Notes: a model not told the origin generated them from the sequence alone. A stretch of DNA of 64,000 bases from Pseudomonas sp. NC02 (GCF_002874965.1 NZ_CP025624.1:6262001-6326000), one strand, 5' to 3'; counted from the stretch's first letter, positions 45,576-56,076 are shown. Made by a program: numbers and translations.

Positions 45576-47948
45576 ATGCCTGCGCCGGCCCACCCTCATC
45601 ACCTTCAATTGACCCTGGCCAGCGGCCTGCGGGTTTCCTTGCATCATGCGCCGCGCTTGAAGCGCGCCGCGGCTGCCTTGCGCGTTGCAGCGGGCAGCCA
45701 CGATGTGCCCCTGGCGTGGCCGGGACTGGCGCATTTTCTTGAGCATTTATTGTTCCTGGGCACCGGACGTTTTCCTGCAAGCGAAGGGCTGATGGCCTAC
45801 GTCCAGCGCCAGGGTGGACAGGTGAATGCCAGCACCCGCGAGCGCACTACCGACTTTTTCTTTGAGGTGCCTGTTTCGGCATTTGAAGCCGCACTGGAGC
45901 GCCTGGGGGACATGCTCGCCCATCCGCGCCTGGCCCTGGAAGACCAGTTGCGTGAGCGCGAAGTATTGCAGGCGGAGTTTATTGCCTGGTCGCAAGATGC
46001 CACGGCGCAACAGCAACAAGCGTTGCTGGAAGGTGTTGCGGCGGATCATCCGTTGCGCGCGTTTCATGCGGGCAACCGGGATAGCTTGGCGGTAGAGCGT
46101 GAGGATTTTCAGCAGGCCTTGCGGGATTTTTATGAAGGTTTCTATCATTCCGGGCAGATGACCTTGAGCCTTGCGGGCCCTCAGTCGCTGGTGGAGCTGG
46201 AGGCATTGGCGCATCAGTTTGGCGCTGCGCTGAAGACTGCACCTCTGCGGCGACAGACGCCGGCGCCAGCGTTGCTGGCCGGCAATCAACGTACTTATCA
46301 ACACACCGATGAACACCACTGGCATCAGGTGGTGGCAAGCGAGGCTTCCCCTGAGGCGCTGGATTTCCTCTGCCTGTGGCTGAACACTTCGGCGCCCGGC
46401 GGGTTGCTCGCCGAGTTGCAGTCGCGGCAGTTAGTCAGTGCCATTAACGCAACGGCGCTGTATCAATTTGCCGGACAGGCGTTGTTGGATATCAAGTTCA
46501 CCCTGGACACTCAGGATGCGCAGCAGACGACACTGATCGAAGAACTGCTGCACGACTGGCTGAGCTTTTTCGCACACAGTGACTGGGCGCCCCTGCGGGA
46601 AGAGCACGCCTTGCTGCTTGCTCGCAAACAACAGGTCAGTGGTGCCCTGGCATTGGCCCGGCAGGACAAGGAACTGGTCCTGTCCGAGCAGAGCGCCAGC
46701 TCCCTCAAGACCCTGCTGGACTCGCTGCAATTGCCGCCGTCCCGGCACGCCTGGCAACTGCCGCCCACCAATCCGTTCCTGCAGCCGGCAGCCAGGGAAG
46801 AGCGCCCGGGGCTGATTCGCGGGCAAACCAGCGCCCATCGCGGCCTGCGCACGTTCGCCCAGGATCGCTCCCGTGGGCGAAAGGACTTTTCGGCGCTGAC
46901 CTTCAGCCAGGCCTTGCCAGGCGACACAGATGAAGGCGCGCTCTACCTGCGCTGGCATCTGGATTCGCCGCTGGATGCAGAGCTTTTCCCACGGCTGCGT
47001 GAGAACGCCAGCCAGGCTGGCGTCCAGTTGTCTTTCGAGACAATCGGCGGTCACTGGCAGCTGAAGATGCTAGGGCTGCACGAACCCATGCCCGCGATAT
47101 TGGAGGAAGTGGCACGCGAGCTGACCCGGCTCGACGAAAATGCCGGAGCGTCATCCTCCCCGGCGCCGGCAATGGCGATCCGGCAGTTACTCAAGGCATT
47201 GCCCGGGTATTGCGCCGACATCCCAGCTGCACAGCAGGTTGCTGGGCGAGACCGATGGTCAACCGCTCGCTGGCAAGGGCTCGCCGTGGGGCTGCCCGCC
47301 GCCTGCGAGACGGCGATAAAAAGTGCAGCCGGGAAACTGCCCGGCCAACCGCAAGCGGCTATCAGCGAACTGCCGTCAATCAGCAGCCAGCATCGTTGGC
47401 ACGAAGTCAGGACCGATTCCAGCGACGCCGCGTTGCTGCTGTTCTGCCCGACAGCCACACGCTCCCTGGCGGACGAGGCTTGCTGGCGTCTACTCGCACA
47501 TCTGGTGCAAGCGCCGTTCTACCAGCAACTGCGTGTTGAGCTTCAATTGGGCTACGCGGTGTTCAGCGACATCCGACAGTACAGCGGGCAAACCGGCCTG
47601 CTGTTTGGGGTGCAATCCCCAAGCGCGTCTCTTGCGCAAATACTTGATCACCTGCAGGCGTTCCTGAAGCAACTGCCCGCGCTGATCAACGCCAGCGAAC
47701 TGCCGAACGATCTGGCCCGGCAATTTTCCCTCGACGCCCTACCCACTTCCCAAGCCGCTGAACTGCTCTGGCACGCGCACTTGGCAGGCCACCCGTCGGA
47801 TTACATCCAGCAGCTGCAAGATTTCATCCAGACCCGCACCCGTGAGGATTTAATGGTATCTGCACAGCAACTCAATGCTGCTGCAGGCGGATGGTGCTGT
47901 GTGGCCAATGGCGCTTGTGCCGCCGGCTCCTGGCAACGATCTGGCTGA
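45576..47948 (+). CDS. pqqF: PQQ biosynthesis peptidase PqqF
   Basis: The 790-residue protein is an M16-family zinc peptidase with the inverted motif HFLEH (in LAHFLEHLLFLGT, about residue 54) and the downstream Glu in the helix after EDQLREREVLQAEF. PqqF cuts the PqqA peptide during PQQ synthesis. The C-terminal half is a degenerate M16 repeat with no zinc motif. The ATG at 45576 follows a GTG two codons earlier. pqqA begins 159 bases downstream. Confidence 0.93.
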   Translation: MPAPAHPHHLQLTLASGLRVSLHHAPRLKRAAAALRVAAGSHDVPLAWPGLAHFLEHLLFLGTGRFPASEGLMAYVQRQGGQVNASTRERTTDFFFEVPVSAFEAALERLGDMLAHPRLALEDQLREREVLQAEFIAWSQDATAQQQQALLEGVAADHPLRAFHAGNRDSLAVEREDFQQALRDFYEGFYHSGQMTLSLAGPQSLVELEALAHQFGAALKTAPLRRQTPAPALLAGNQRTYQHTDEHHWHQVVASEASPEALDFLCLWLNTSAPGGLLAELQSRQLVSAINATALYQFAGQALLDIKFTLDTQDAQQTTLIEELLHDWLSFFAHSDWAPLREEHALLLARKQQVSGALALARQDKELVLSEQSASSLKTLLDSLQLPPSRHAWQLPPTNPFLQPAAREERPGLIRGQTSAHRGLRTFAQDRSRGRKDFSALTFSQALPGDTDEGALYLRWHLDSPLDAELFPRLRENASQAGVQLSFETIGGHWQLKMLGLHEPMPAILEEVARELTRLDENAGASSSPAPAMAIRQLLKALPGYCADIPAAQQVAGRDRWSTARWQGLAVGLPAACETAIKSAAGKLPGQPQAAISELPSISSQHRWHEVRTDSSDAALLLFCPTATRSLADEACWRLLAHLVQAPFYQQLRVELQLGYAVFSDIRQYSGQTGLLFGVQSPSASLAQILDHLQAFLKQLPALINASELPNDLARQFSLDALPTSQAAELLWHAHLAGHPSDYIQQLQDFIQTRTREDLMVSAQQLNAAAGGWCCVANGACAAGSWQRSG

Positions 47949-48107
47949 TCATTGCCGCTTCGGTAAAAGGCTTTTTCCCGCAGGACAGCGCTATCTTCAA
48001 AAGAAGTACGTAACATTCACATGCACACATCTGAACATCTCCGCTTGGAGGTGGACTATATGTATTACTTGGTAGTAAACGTCCCTTCCCTTCGTAGGAG
48101 TAAGAAC

Positions 48108-48182
48108 ATGACTTGGTCCAAACCTGCTTACACTGATCTGCGTATCGGCTTTGAAGTCACCATGTACTTTGCCAGCCGCTGA
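48108..48182 (+). CDS. pqqA: PQQ precursor peptide PqqA
   Basis: The 24-residue peptide [20 protein letters not shown] plus FASR carries Glu16 and Tyr20, the two residues that PqqE joins and that become the PQQ skeleton. It has a strong ribosome site (TAGGAG). It is followed by a hairpin that probably makes pqqA expression much higher than that of the downstream enzymes. Confidence 0.97.
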   Translation: MTWSKPAYTDLRIGFEVTMYFASR

Positions 48183-48202
48183 TTGGCTTTGTATCGCAAT
48201 GC

Positions 48203-48235
48203 AACGCCTCGGCTCGCCCGGGGCGTTTTTATTTT
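48203..48235 (+). terminator. Attenuator hairpin between pqqA and pqqB
   Basis: AACGCC and GGCGTT pair around a GC-rich loop (with inner CGGC/GCCC partners) and run into TTTTTATTTTT. Partial termination here would give many short pqqA transcripts and fewer full pqqABCDE ones. Confidence 0.75.
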
Positions 48236-48259
48236 TGAGTTATGTGTAGTGGAGCGGCC

Positions 48260-49171
48260 ATGTTTGTCCAGATTCTAGGTTCCGCCGCGGGCGGTGGTTT
48301 CCCGCAATGGAACTGCAACTGCGTGAACTGCGCAGGTTTTCGTGACGGTAGCCTGCGGGCCAAGGCGCGTACCCAGTCGTCCATCGCGATTTCCGATGAC
48401 GGCGTGAACTGGGTGCTGTGCAACGCGTCGCCAGACATTCGCGCCCAGCTTCAAGGGTTCGCCCCGATGCAACCCGGTCGCGCCCTGCGGGACACCGGCA
48501 TCAGCGCGATCATCCTGATGGACAGCCAGATCGACCACACCACCGGCCTGCTCAGCCTGCGCGAAGGCTGCCCGCACCAGGTGTGGTGCACCGACATGGT
48601 CCATGAGGACCTGAGCACTGGCTTCCCGCTGTTCACCATGCTGACCCACTGGAATGGCGGCCTGGCCTGGAACCGCATCGAGCTGGACGCCAGCTTCACG
48701 ATCCCCGCCTGCCCCAACCTGCGCTTCACACCATTGCCCCTGCGCAGCGCGGCACCGCCCTACTCACCTCACCGATTCGACCCACACCCGGGCGACAACA
48801 TCGGCCTGATCGTCGAAGACCTGCGCACCGGCGGCAAGCTGTTCTATGCGCCGGGCCTGGGCAAGGTTGACGCACCGTTGCTGGAAATAATGGCCGGCAG
48901 CGATTGCCTGCTGGTGGACGGCACGATGTGGGACGACGACGAAATGCAGCGCCGTGGCGTCGGCACCCGCACCGGTCGCGAGATGGGCCACCTGGCACAA
49001 AACGGCCCCGGCGGCATGCTGGAAGTGCTGGAGCAGTTGCCCAAGCAGCGCAAGGTGCTTATCCACATCAACAACACCAACCCGATCCTGGATGAAGACT
49101 CGCCCGAGCGAGCCGAGCTGCTGCGACGCAATGTGGAAGTGGCGTACGACGGCATGAGCATTGAATTGTAG
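48260..49171 (+). CDS. pqqB: PQQ biosynthesis protein PqqB
   Basis: The 303-residue protein belongs to the metallo-beta-lactamase fold and opens [20 protein letters not shown], as is standard for PqqB. It is thought to hydroxylate the tyrosine part of the processed precursor. The ATG at 48260 has GGAG five bases upstream; an earlier ATG at 48242 lacks one. pqqC follows after 11 bases. Confidence 0.96.
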   Translation: MFVQILGSAAGGGFPQWNCNCVNCAGFRDGSLRAKARTQSSIAISDDGVNWVLCNASPDIRAQLQGFAPMQPGRALRDTGISAIILMDSQIDHTTGLLSLREGCPHQVWCTDMVHEDLSTGFPLFTMLTHWNGGLAWNRIELDASFTIPACPNLRFTPLPLRSAAPPYSPHRFDPHPGDNIGLIVEDLRTGGKLFYAPGLGKVDAPLLEIMAGSDCLLVDGTMWDDDEMQRRGVGTRTGREMGHLAQNGPGGMLEVLEQLPKQRKVLIHINNTNPILDEDSPERAELLRRNVEVAYDGMSIEL

Positions 49172-49182
49172 GAGCGAGCCAA

Positions 49183-49935
49183 ATGACTGACACACCGCTG
49201 ACCACCGCCGAGTTCGAACAGGCCCTGCGCGCCAAGGGCGCCTTCTACCATATCCATCACCCGTATCACGTGGCGATGTACGAAGGCCGCGCCACCCGCG
49301 AGCAGATCCAGGGCTGGGTCGCCAACCGTTTTTATTATCAGGTGAACATTCCCCTCAAGGACGCCGCGATCCTGGCCAACTGCCCGGACCGGGAGATTCG
49401 TCGTGAGTGGATCCAGCGCCTGCTGGATCACGACGGCGCTCCCGGCGAAGACGGCGGCATTGAAGCCTGGTTGCGCCTGGGACAGGCCGTCGGCCTCGAC
49501 CCGGATCAACTGCGCTCCCAGGAATTGGTACTGCCGGGCGTACGATTTGCGGTAGACGCCTACGTCAACTTCGCCCGCCGGGCCAGCTGGCAGGAAGCCG
49601 CCAGCAGTTCCCTGACCGAGTTGTTCGCCCCGCAGATCCACCAGTCGCGCCTCGACAGCTGGCCCCAGCATTACCCATGGATCGACCCCGCCGGCTACGA
49701 GTATTTCCGCACCCGCCTGGGCCAGGCTCGCCGGGATGTGGAGCACGGTCTGGCCATCACCCTGCAGCACTACACCACCCGCGAAGGCCAGGAGCGCATG
49801 CTGGAAATTCTCCAGTTCAAACTGGACATTCTTTGGAGCATGCTCGATGCAATGAGCATGGCTTATGAACTGAAACGCCCGCCGTATCACAGCGTGACCG
49901 ATCAGCGTGTATGGCATAAGGGGATCACCCTATGA
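49183..49935 (+). CDS. pqqC: Pyrroloquinoline-quinone synthase PqqC
   Basis: PqqC carries out the last step, ring closure and eight-electron oxidation to PQQ, without a metal. The 250-residue helical protein shows the family text [20 protein letters not shown] and [20 protein letters not shown]. It overlaps pqqD by four bases (ATGA). Confidence 0.97.
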   Translation: MTDTPLTTAEFEQALRAKGAFYHIHHPYHVAMYEGRATREQIQGWVANRFYYQVNIPLKDAAILANCPDREIRREWIQRLLDHDGAPGEDGGIEAWLRLGQAVGLDPDQLRSQELVLPGVRFAVDAYVNFARRASWQEAASSSLTELFAPQIHQSRLDSWPQHYPWIDPAGYEYFRTRLGQARRDVEHGLAITLQHYTTREGQERMLEILQFKLDILWSMLDAMSMAYELKRPPYHSVTDQRVWHKGITL

Positions 49936-50207
49936 GCTTCGATCGCAGCAAAAAACCGACCTGGCGCCAGGGCTATCGTTTCCAGTACGAACCGGCGCAA
50001 AAAGGCCATGTGCTGCTGTACCCGGAAGGCATGATCAAGCTCAACGACAGCGCCGCCTTGATCGGTGGCTTGATCGACGGCGAGCGCGATGTCAGCGCAA
50101 TCATCGCCGAGTTGGACAAGCAGTTCCCTGGCGTGCCCGAGCTCGGTGAAGACATCGAGCAATTCATGGAGGTTGCCCGTGCTCAGCACTGGATCGAACT
50201 TGCCTGA
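49932..50207 (+). CDS. pqqD: PqqA-binding chaperone PqqD
   Basis: The 91-residue protein binds PqqA and presents it to PqqE. It has the RRE-type fold, with [20 protein letters not shown] and the typical [20 protein letters not shown]. Its 3' end overlaps the start of pqqE by 29 bases, which fits the tight PqqD-PqqE pairing. Confidence 0.96.
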   Translation: MSFDRSKKPTWRQGYRFQYEPAQKGHVLLYPEGMIKLNDSAALIGGLIDGERDVSAIIAELDKQFPGVPELGEDIEQFMEVARAQHWIELA

Positions 50208-51339
50208 CCTGCCACCCAAGCCGGAAATCGGCCTGCCGCTCTGGTTGCTGGCCGAGCTGACCTACCGCTGCCCGCTGCAATGCCCGTACTGCTCCAATCC
50301 GCTGGATTTTGCCGAGCAGGGCAAGGAACTGAGCACGGAACAGTGGATCAAGGTATTTCGTGAAGCCCGGGAAATGGGCGCTGCGCAACTGGGGTTTTCC
50401 GGCGGTGAGCCGCTGGTGCGCCAGGACCTCGCCGAACTGATCGCCGAGGCGCGCAAGCTGGGTTTCTATACCAACCTGATCACCTCCGGCATCGGCCTCA
50501 CCGAGCAGAAGATCAGCGACTTCAAGAAGGCCGGCCTGGACCATATCCAGATCAGTTTCCAGGCCAGTGACGAGCAAGTGAACAACTTGCTGGCCGGCTC
50601 GAAAAAAGCCTTCGCACAAAAACTCGAAATGGCCCGGGCAGTGAAAGCCCATGGCTACCCGATGGTGCTGAACTTCGTCACCCATCGGCACAATATCGAC
50701 AAGATCGACCGCATCATTGAGCTGTGCATTGCCCTGGAAGCGGACTTTGTCGAGCTTGCCACCTGCCAGTTCTACGGCTGGGCCCAGCTCAATCGGGTCG
50801 GCCTGTTGCCGACCCAGGAACAGCTGGTGCGCGCCGAACGCATCACCAACGAATACCGCGCCAAGCTCGAAGCCGAAGGCCACCCGTGCAAGCTGATATT
50901 CGTCACGCCGGATTACTACGAGGAACGCCCGAAAGCCTGCATGAATGGCTGGGGCAGCATCTTTCTGACAGTAACGCCGGACGGTACTGCCCTGCCGTGC
51001 CACGGAGCCCGACAGATGCCGGTGCAATTTCCCAATGTGCGCGACCACAGCATGCAACACATCTGGTACGACTCGTTTGGCTTCAACCGCTTTCGCGGCT
51101 ACGACTGGATGCCCGAGCCGTGCCGTTCATGTGACGAGAAGGAAAAGGACTTCGGTGGGTGCCGCTGCCAGGCGTTCATGCTGACCGGGGATGCCAGCAA
51201 TGCTGACCCGGTGTGCAGCAAATCGGAGCACCACGGCATGATCCTCCAGGCCCGCGAAGAAGCGGAGCACGCCACCCAGACCATTGAGCAACTGGCCTTT
51301 CGCAATGAGCGCAACTCACGGCTGATCGCGAAAGGCTGA
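50179..51339 (+). CDS. pqqE: PqqA peptide cyclase PqqE (radical SAM)
   Basis: PqqE makes the Glu-Tyr carbon bond in PqqA. The 386-residue protein has the radical SAM cluster motif CPLQCPYC near residue 30, followed by [12 protein letters not shown]. Its C-terminal SPASM Cys set includes [28 protein letters not shown] and further Cys residues. The start chosen is GTG 50179 because GGAGG lies six bases upstream and the family text [20 protein letters not shown] follows soon after. The frame is open further upstream inside pqqD. Confidence 0.95.
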   Translation: MLSTGSNLPDLPPKPEIGLPLWLLAELTYRCPLQCPYCSNPLDFAEQGKELSTEQWIKVFREAREMGAAQLGFSGGEPLVRQDLAELIAEARKLGFYTNLITSGIGLTEQKISDFKKAGLDHIQISFQASDEQVNNLLAGSKKAFAQKLEMARAVKAHGYPMVLNFVTHRHNIDKIDRIIELCIALEADFVELATCQFYGWAQLNRVGLLPTQEQLVRAERITNEYRAKLEAEGHPCKLIFVTPDYYEERPKACMNGWGSIFLTVTPDGTALPCHGARQMPVQFPNVRDHSMQHIWYDSFGFNRFRGYDWMPEPCRSCDEKEKDFGGCRCQAFMLTGDASNADPVCSKSEHHGMILQAREEAEHATQTIEQLAFRNERNSRLIAKG

Positions 51340-51345
51340 GGTCTT

Positions 51346-51504
51346 TTAGCGTTTGGCGATGATGTACACCGCGTGCACGATGCCGGGAATGTAACCGCAC
51401 AAGGTCAGCAGGATGTTCAGCCAGAACGCGCCAGCGAAACCCACTTGCAGGAACACACCCAGTGGCGGCAGCAGAATAGCGATGATGATGCGAATGATAT
51501 CCAT
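51346..51504 (-). CDS. Pmp3/YqaE-family small membrane protein
   Basis: A 52-residue peptide beginning MDIIRIIIAILLPPLGVFLQ with a second membrane segment ILLTLCGYIPGIVHAVYIIA. It is a clear UPF0057/Pmp3 proteolipid; members affect membrane potential and salt stress in yeast and plants, and the bacterial role is unclear. GGAG lies eight bases before the ATG. It is convergent with pqqE, seven bases away, and too short for many gene finders. Confidence 0.9.
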   Translation of the reverse strand: MDIIRIIIAILLPPLGVFLQVGFAGAFWLNILLTLCGYIPGIVHAVYIIAKR

Positions 51505-51613
51505 GGGTTCAGCTCCAGAAAATCGGCTCGTGTGAGCCGTACAAGCTAATCGACCTTGGCCGTTGGTAAGGGTTCAGTGGGATCTGGCACTCAGCCATCG
51601 TCTAATTCGCGGA

Positions 51614-51653
51614 CAAAAAAACGCCCCCAGCCAAAAGAATCAGGCTGGAGGCG
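51614..51653 (-). terminator. Intrinsic terminator of the aminotransferase gene
   Basis: On the minus strand CGCC-t-CCAGCC and GGCTGG-g-GGCG pair around a ten-base loop and run into TTTTTTT, 38 bases beyond the stop. Confidence 0.8.
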
Positions 51654-51690
51654 CCGCGTATACCGCGAGACGGTTCAGGAAATATGGGGC

Positions 51691-52971
51691 TTAAACGGCA
51701 ATGCCCTTGCGGCATTGCAGCTGTGCAGTGCGCACCCGGGAGAAGGTACGGGCCAGACGCAGGAGCATTTCGTCGACGTTGCTTTTGCTCAATGTGAGCG
51801 CCGGGGTGAAGCGCAGGCAATCGGGTTGCGGCGCGCTCAGGATCAGGCCTTCACTGAGCGCGGCGTTTACCACCGCATCTGCCGAATCCTCCGACAGAGT
51901 CAGTCCCCACATCAGGCCCTGGCCGCGCAGTTCACCCTGGTCATAGCGATGCGCCAGGCGGGCAAGCCCTTCACCCAGGTAAGTGCCGACCTCGCAGACG
52001 TGTTCAAGAAATCCGTGGTTCAGCACCGTATCAAGCACCGCCACACCGGCGGAAGCCATCAGCGCGTTGCCGTGGTGGGTGCCTTCCAGCTCACCCAGCT
52101 CAAAACAACACGCTTTGCCCCGTGCCAGCAACGCCGCCAGCGGCACACCGCCCCCCAAGCCCTTGCCCAGGGTGATGATGTCGGCGCGAACGCCATAGTG
52201 CTGTTCGGCGAGCAACGTGCCACAACGGCCGGTGCCGGTTTGCACTTCATCAAGGATCAACAGAATTCCCAGCTCACGGCACAGACGTTCGACACCCTTG
52301 AGGTAATGCTCGGTCGCGGGAATGACGCCGGCATCGTTCTGGATCGGTTCCAGCATGATTGCCACGGTTTGCGCATCCACCGCCGCGTGCAGCGCCGGCA
52401 GGTCGTTGAACGGCACGTGGCTGAATCCCGGCAACTGGGGCTCAAAACGGTTTTCACTGGCGGCTGCCGAGGCTGACATCGCGGCAAAGCTGCGGCCATG
52501 GCAACCATTGCTCGCGGTGATGATGCGATAGGCGCCGCCACGGTGCAGTTGGCCCCATTTGCGCGCCAGCTTGATAGCCGCTTCGCAGGCTTCGGCGCCG
52601 CTGTTGAGCAGGTAGGCCTGGTCGCTGCCGGTGCGATGGCACAGGCGGTCGGCGAGGTTCAGTTGAACGCGGTTGTGCAGGCTGTTACCGGGATTGATCA
52701 GCGATTGGGCCTGATCGGCCAGCGCCTTGGTCACTGCCTGTGGGCTATGGCCCAGGCTGTTGGCGCCGCCACCCTGGCTGAAGTCGAGATAGGCGCGGTC
52801 TTCGCTGTCCCACAGCCAGGAGCCCTGGCCGCGTACGAACACCTGGGGCGGGCGGGCCACGCTGGGCATCAGGCAATCGCTGGAAAGATCGTCTCGCAGA
52901 GCCGGGGTCTTCGCCTCGAGGATCAGATCATCCAGGCTGGGGGCGGGGCGACGCAGGTTGAACAGGTTCAT
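51691..52971 (-). CDS. Class III PLP-dependent aminotransferase
   Basis: The 426-residue protein is of the acetylornithine/4-aminobutyrate aminotransferase type: NSGAEACEAAIKLARKW binds the cofactor phosphate, LILDEVQTGTGR carries the PLP-contacting Asp, and the Schiff-base Lys is in ITLGKGLGGGVPLAALL. The substrate cannot be told from sequence; ornithine, beta-alanine or diaminobutyrate types are candidates. It is divergent from a LysR gene about 210 bases away, which probably controls it. Confidence 0.9.
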   Translation of the reverse strand: MNLFNLRRPAPSLDDLILEAKTPALRDDLSSDCLMPSVARPPQVFVRGQGSWLWDSEDRAYLDFSQGGGANSLGHSPQAVTKALADQAQSLINPGNSLHNRVQLNLADRLCHRTGSDQAYLLNSGAEACEAAIKLARKWGQLHRGGAYRIITASNGCHGRSFAAMSASAAASENRFEPQLPGFSHVPFNDLPALHAAVDAQTVAIMLEPIQNDAGVIPATEHYLKGVERLCRELGILLILDEVQTGTGRCGTLLAEQHYGVRADIITLGKGLGGGVPLAALLARGKACCFELGELEGTHHGNALMASAGVAVLDTVLNHGFLEHVCEVGTYLGEGLARLAHRYDQGELRGQGLMWGLTLSEDSADAVVNAALSEGLILSAPQPDCLRFTPALTLSKSNVDEMLLRLARTFSRVRTAQLQCRKGIAV

Positions 52972-53180
52972 GGATGAACCTCTTTGGCAATCGCACCTTG
53001 GTCGGTATTACCGATAAACCCATGGCGGAGGTTTTTTGCCTTGCCTATGCAAACACCGTCAACATAAACACTACTCATCTTGCTTTCCGGCCCTGTAAGC
53101 CCTGTGAATAGGCGCTAGACTAGGCGCCTTGGGGGCACTCGGCCATTTCGATTTTCCAGCATTTTCGATAAGCATTACTT

Positions 53181-54071
53181 ATGGATTTCAAGCAACTGCG
53201 TTATTTCGTCGCGGTGTACGAAGAAGGCCATGTGGGGCGGGCAGCGGAGCGCCTGTCGATCTCCCAGCCAGCCTTGTCGCAGCAGATTCGCCAGCTCGAG
53301 CAAAACCTTGATGTGAGCCTGTTCGAACGCAGCAGCAAGCGCCTGCTGCCGACCCTCGCCGCCCACACTTTGTATAACCACGCCCTGCCCTTGCTCGACG
53401 GTATGCAGCACGCGGTGGAAGCACTGCGCAACTTCAAGGGCCAGGCACTGCGCACCTTGGCGATCGGCGTGCTGCAAACCGTGCACACCAGCCTGGTGCC
53501 GCAGATGCTCGAACGAGTGCGCAAGGCCCAGCCGCACCTGGTCGTACAGATCTACGAGCTGACCGGGATGGAAATCGAACGCCGGCTGCTCAACGGCTCG
53601 CTGGATATCGGCATCAGCTACCTGCCGCCACGCCAGCCGGGGCTGCACGGCGTGCTGCTGTATGAAGATGAACTGAAGGTGGTCATCCCGGCTGATCACC
53701 CGCTGCGGGAATTCAAGAAAGTCTCCCTGAAGCAAGCCGCCGAGTTACCCATGTTGCTGCTGGGGGAAGAGTTTCAGGTGCGCCAGATATGGCAAGGTCA
53801 ATTGGCCAACCTGGGCCGACGCCCGCAAGTGCAGGCCGAGTTGAATACGATGGCGGGGATTCTCGACAGCCTGCCCCACACCAAGCTGGCGACGGTGCTT
53901 CCCGGACGCTCCCAGGATGAACACAACAGCAAGGCGTTGCTGTGGAAACCCTTGAGCGAACCACGGGTGCCGTTGAAAGTGGGGTTGGTGTGCCGGGATG
54001 TGCAGCGCCAGCAGGCGACGCTGGAATTGTTGCGCACGCTGCTGGAAGACGTGATGAACGCGCCCGCCTGA
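53181..54071 (+). CDS. LysR-family regulator (CynR-like)
   Basis: The 296-residue protein has the LysR winged helix MDFKQLRYFVAVYEEGHVGR and SQPALSQQIRQLEQNLDVSL, and a periplasmic-binding-type effector domain (TLAIGVLQTVHTSLVP). It is divergent from the aminotransferase gene and is the obvious candidate regulator. A strong terminator follows. Confidence 0.93.
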   Translation: MDFKQLRYFVAVYEEGHVGRAAERLSISQPALSQQIRQLEQNLDVSLFERSSKRLLPTLAAHTLYNHALPLLDGMQHAVEALRNFKGQALRTLAIGVLQTVHTSLVPQMLERVRKAQPHLVVQIYELTGMEIERRLLNGSLDIGISYLPPRQPGLHGVLLYEDELKVVIPADHPLREFKKVSLKQAAELPMLLLGEEFQVRQIWQGQLANLGRRPQVQAELNTMAGILDSLPHTKLATVLPGRSQDEHNSKALLWKPLSEPRVPLKVGLVCRDVQRQQATLELLRTLLEDVMNAPA

Positions 54072-54090
54072 CTTTTTCGCAGGCAAAAGA

Positions 54091-54113
54091 AAACCCCGCC
54101 GAAGCGGGGCTTT
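54091..54113 (+). terminator. Terminator after the lysR gene
   Basis: CCCCGC and GCGGGG with loop CGAA, with As upstream and TTT downstream, 22 bases after the stop. The 185 bases after it up to 54297 hold nothing I can name. Confidence 0.8.
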
Positions 54114-54297
54114 GCAGACTGTTTCCCTGACATCCATTTCACTCCGCCTTCCTGGCAGAATCCTACGTGTCCGTGTTGTTGCTTTGCGCTTCCTGCGCGA
54201 CGTCCATGTGAAGTAGATTATCCGTGGATCCAATTTGGCGATAGAGGACGAATAGCAGCACGTCATGTAAGAGAATGCTTACACGCCCTCCAAGCCC

Positions 54298-56076
54298 TTA
54301 AAACAGTGCTTCATCCAGCAAAAACAGCGATTCGCTACCGGCTTTTACCGAGGCGCTGAGGGACGCGATCCGCGGCAGCAAGCGCGCAAAGTAGAAACGC
54401 GCAGTGCCCAGCTTGCTCGCGTAGAAGTCTTCCTGAGCCTCTTTACCCAGAGCTGCCTTGGCCATCAGGGCCCACATGTAGGCATAAGCCATGTAGCCGA
54501 ACGCGTGCAGGTATTCCACGGATGCCGCGCCGATTTCATTCGGGTTGGATTTGGCGCGGTCCAGCAGCCAGGCGGTCAGTTCGTCCAGGTCATCCACGGC
54601 CGCGTTCAGCGGCTTGGTGAATTCGGCCAGTTCGGCGCCGGCAGTGGCGGTGAAATGGCGGATCTCATCAGCGAACAGCTTGTAGAACGCCCCACCGCTG
54701 CCGACGATCTTGCGTCCCACCAGGTCCAGGGCCTGAATGCCGTTGGTGCCTTCGTAGATCTGGGTGATGCGCACATCACGCACCAGTTGCTCCTGGCCCC
54801 ATTCGCGAATGTAGCCGTGGCCGCCGAAAATCTGCTGGCCGTGCACGGTGGTTTCCAGGCCCAGGTCGGTCAGGAACGCCTTGGCAACCGGGGTCAGCAG
54901 AGCAACCAGATCGTCCGCGCGTTTGCGGGCGGTGGCGTCTTCGCTGAACTTGGCGGTGTCGAGCTGCATCGCCACATAGGTGGAGAACGCACGGCCACCT
55001 TCGTTCGAGGCTTTCATAGTCAGCAGCATGCGCCGCACGTCCGGGTGGACGATGATTGGGTCAGCGACCTTGTCCTTGGCTTTCGGACCGGTTGGCGAAC
55101 GGCTTTGCAGGCGGTCGCGCGCATATTCGATAGCGTTCTGATAAGAGCGCTCACCGGAGGCCAGGCCCTGGATGCCCACACCCAGGCGCTCGTAGTTCAT
55201 CATGGTGAACATCGCGGCCAGGCCACGGTTCGGCTCGCCCACCAGGTAGCCCACGGCTTCGTCGAAGTTCATCACGCAGGTCGCAGACGCCTGGATGCCC
55301 ATCTTGTGTTCGATGGAGCCGCAGGTCACCGGATTGCGCGCCCCCAGGCTGCCGTCGGCATTGACCATGAACTTGGGCACCAGGAACAGCGAAATACCCT
55401 TGGGACCCGCCGGTGCGTCCGGCAGCTTGGCCAGCACCAGGTGGATGATGTTCTCGGTGAGGTCGTGCTCGCCACCGGTGATGAAGATCTTGGTGCCGCT
55501 GACCTTGTAGGAACCGTCTGCCTGAGGCTCGGCCTTGGTCCGAATTATCCCAAGGTCAGTGCCGGCATGAGGTTCGGTCAGGCACATGGAACCGGCCCAC
55601 ACGCCGGAGTACATATTCGGCAGATAAGTGGCCTTGAGCTCTTCACTGGCGTGGGTGTTGATCGACACGCAGGCGCCGGAGGTCAGCATCGGGTAGAGGC
55701 CGAAGGCCAGGCCCGAGGAGTTGATCATCTCTTCTACCTGGGCCGACACTGCCTTGGGCATGCCCATGCCGCCGTACGCCGGGTCGCCGCCAACACCTAC
55801 CCAACCGCCTTCAGCGTAGGTTTTGTAGGCGTCCTTGAAGCCAGCCGGGGTGAAGACCGCGCCATTCTCCCAGCGGCAGCCTTCTTCGTCGCCGCCGCGG
55901 CTGAGCGGGGCGACGGTCTTGGAGGTGACTTTGCCGGCTTCTTCGAGGATTGCCTCAACGGTCTCGGCGTCGACGGTTTCTGCCAGCGCGGGCAGTTGGG
56001 CCCAGAGTTTGGCGACCTCGAAAACTTCGTTGAGGACGAAGCGCATATCGCGCAGCGGCGCTTTGTAGTCAGCCAT
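54298..56076 (-). CDS. Acyl-CoA dehydrogenase, long form (copy 1)
   Basis: The 592-residue protein is an FAD acyl-CoA dehydrogenase of the longer family with a C-terminal extension, resembling P. aeruginosa PA0506-PA0508. It introduces the 2,3 double bond in beta-oxidation. Visible are [60 protein letters not shown], and GQQIFGGHGYIREWGQEQLV with the region of the catalytic Glu, then YEGTNGIQALDLVGRK. It is the last of three paralogues on this strand and reads [19 protein letters not shown] at the start. Confidence 0.93.
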   Translation of the reverse strand: MADYKAPLRDMRFVLNEVFEVAKLWAQLPALAETVDAETVEAILEEAGKVTSKTVAPLSRGGDEEGCRWENGAVFTPAGFKDAYKTYAEGGWVGVGGDPAYGGMGMPKAVSAQVEEMINSSGLAFGLYPMLTSGACVSINTHASEELKATYLPNMYSGVWAGSMCLTEPHAGTDLGIIRTKAEPQADGSYKVSGTKIFITGGEHDLTENIIHLVLAKLPDAPAGPKGISLFLVPKFMVNADGSLGARNPVTCGSIEHKMGIQASATCVMNFDEAVGYLVGEPNRGLAAMFTMMNYERLGVGIQGLASGERSYQNAIEYARDRLQSRSPTGPKAKDKVADPIIVHPDVRRMLLTMKASNEGGRAFSTYVAMQLDTAKFSEDATARKRADDLVALLTPVAKAFLTDLGLETTVHGQQIFGGHGYIREWGQEQLVRDVRITQIYEGTNGIQALDLVGRKIVGSGGAFYKLFADEIRHFTATAGAELAEFTKPLNAAVDDLDELTAWLLDRAKSNPNEIGAASVEYLHAFGYMAYAYMWALMAKAALGKEAQEDFYASKLGTARFYFARLLPRIASLSASVKAGSESLFLLDEALF

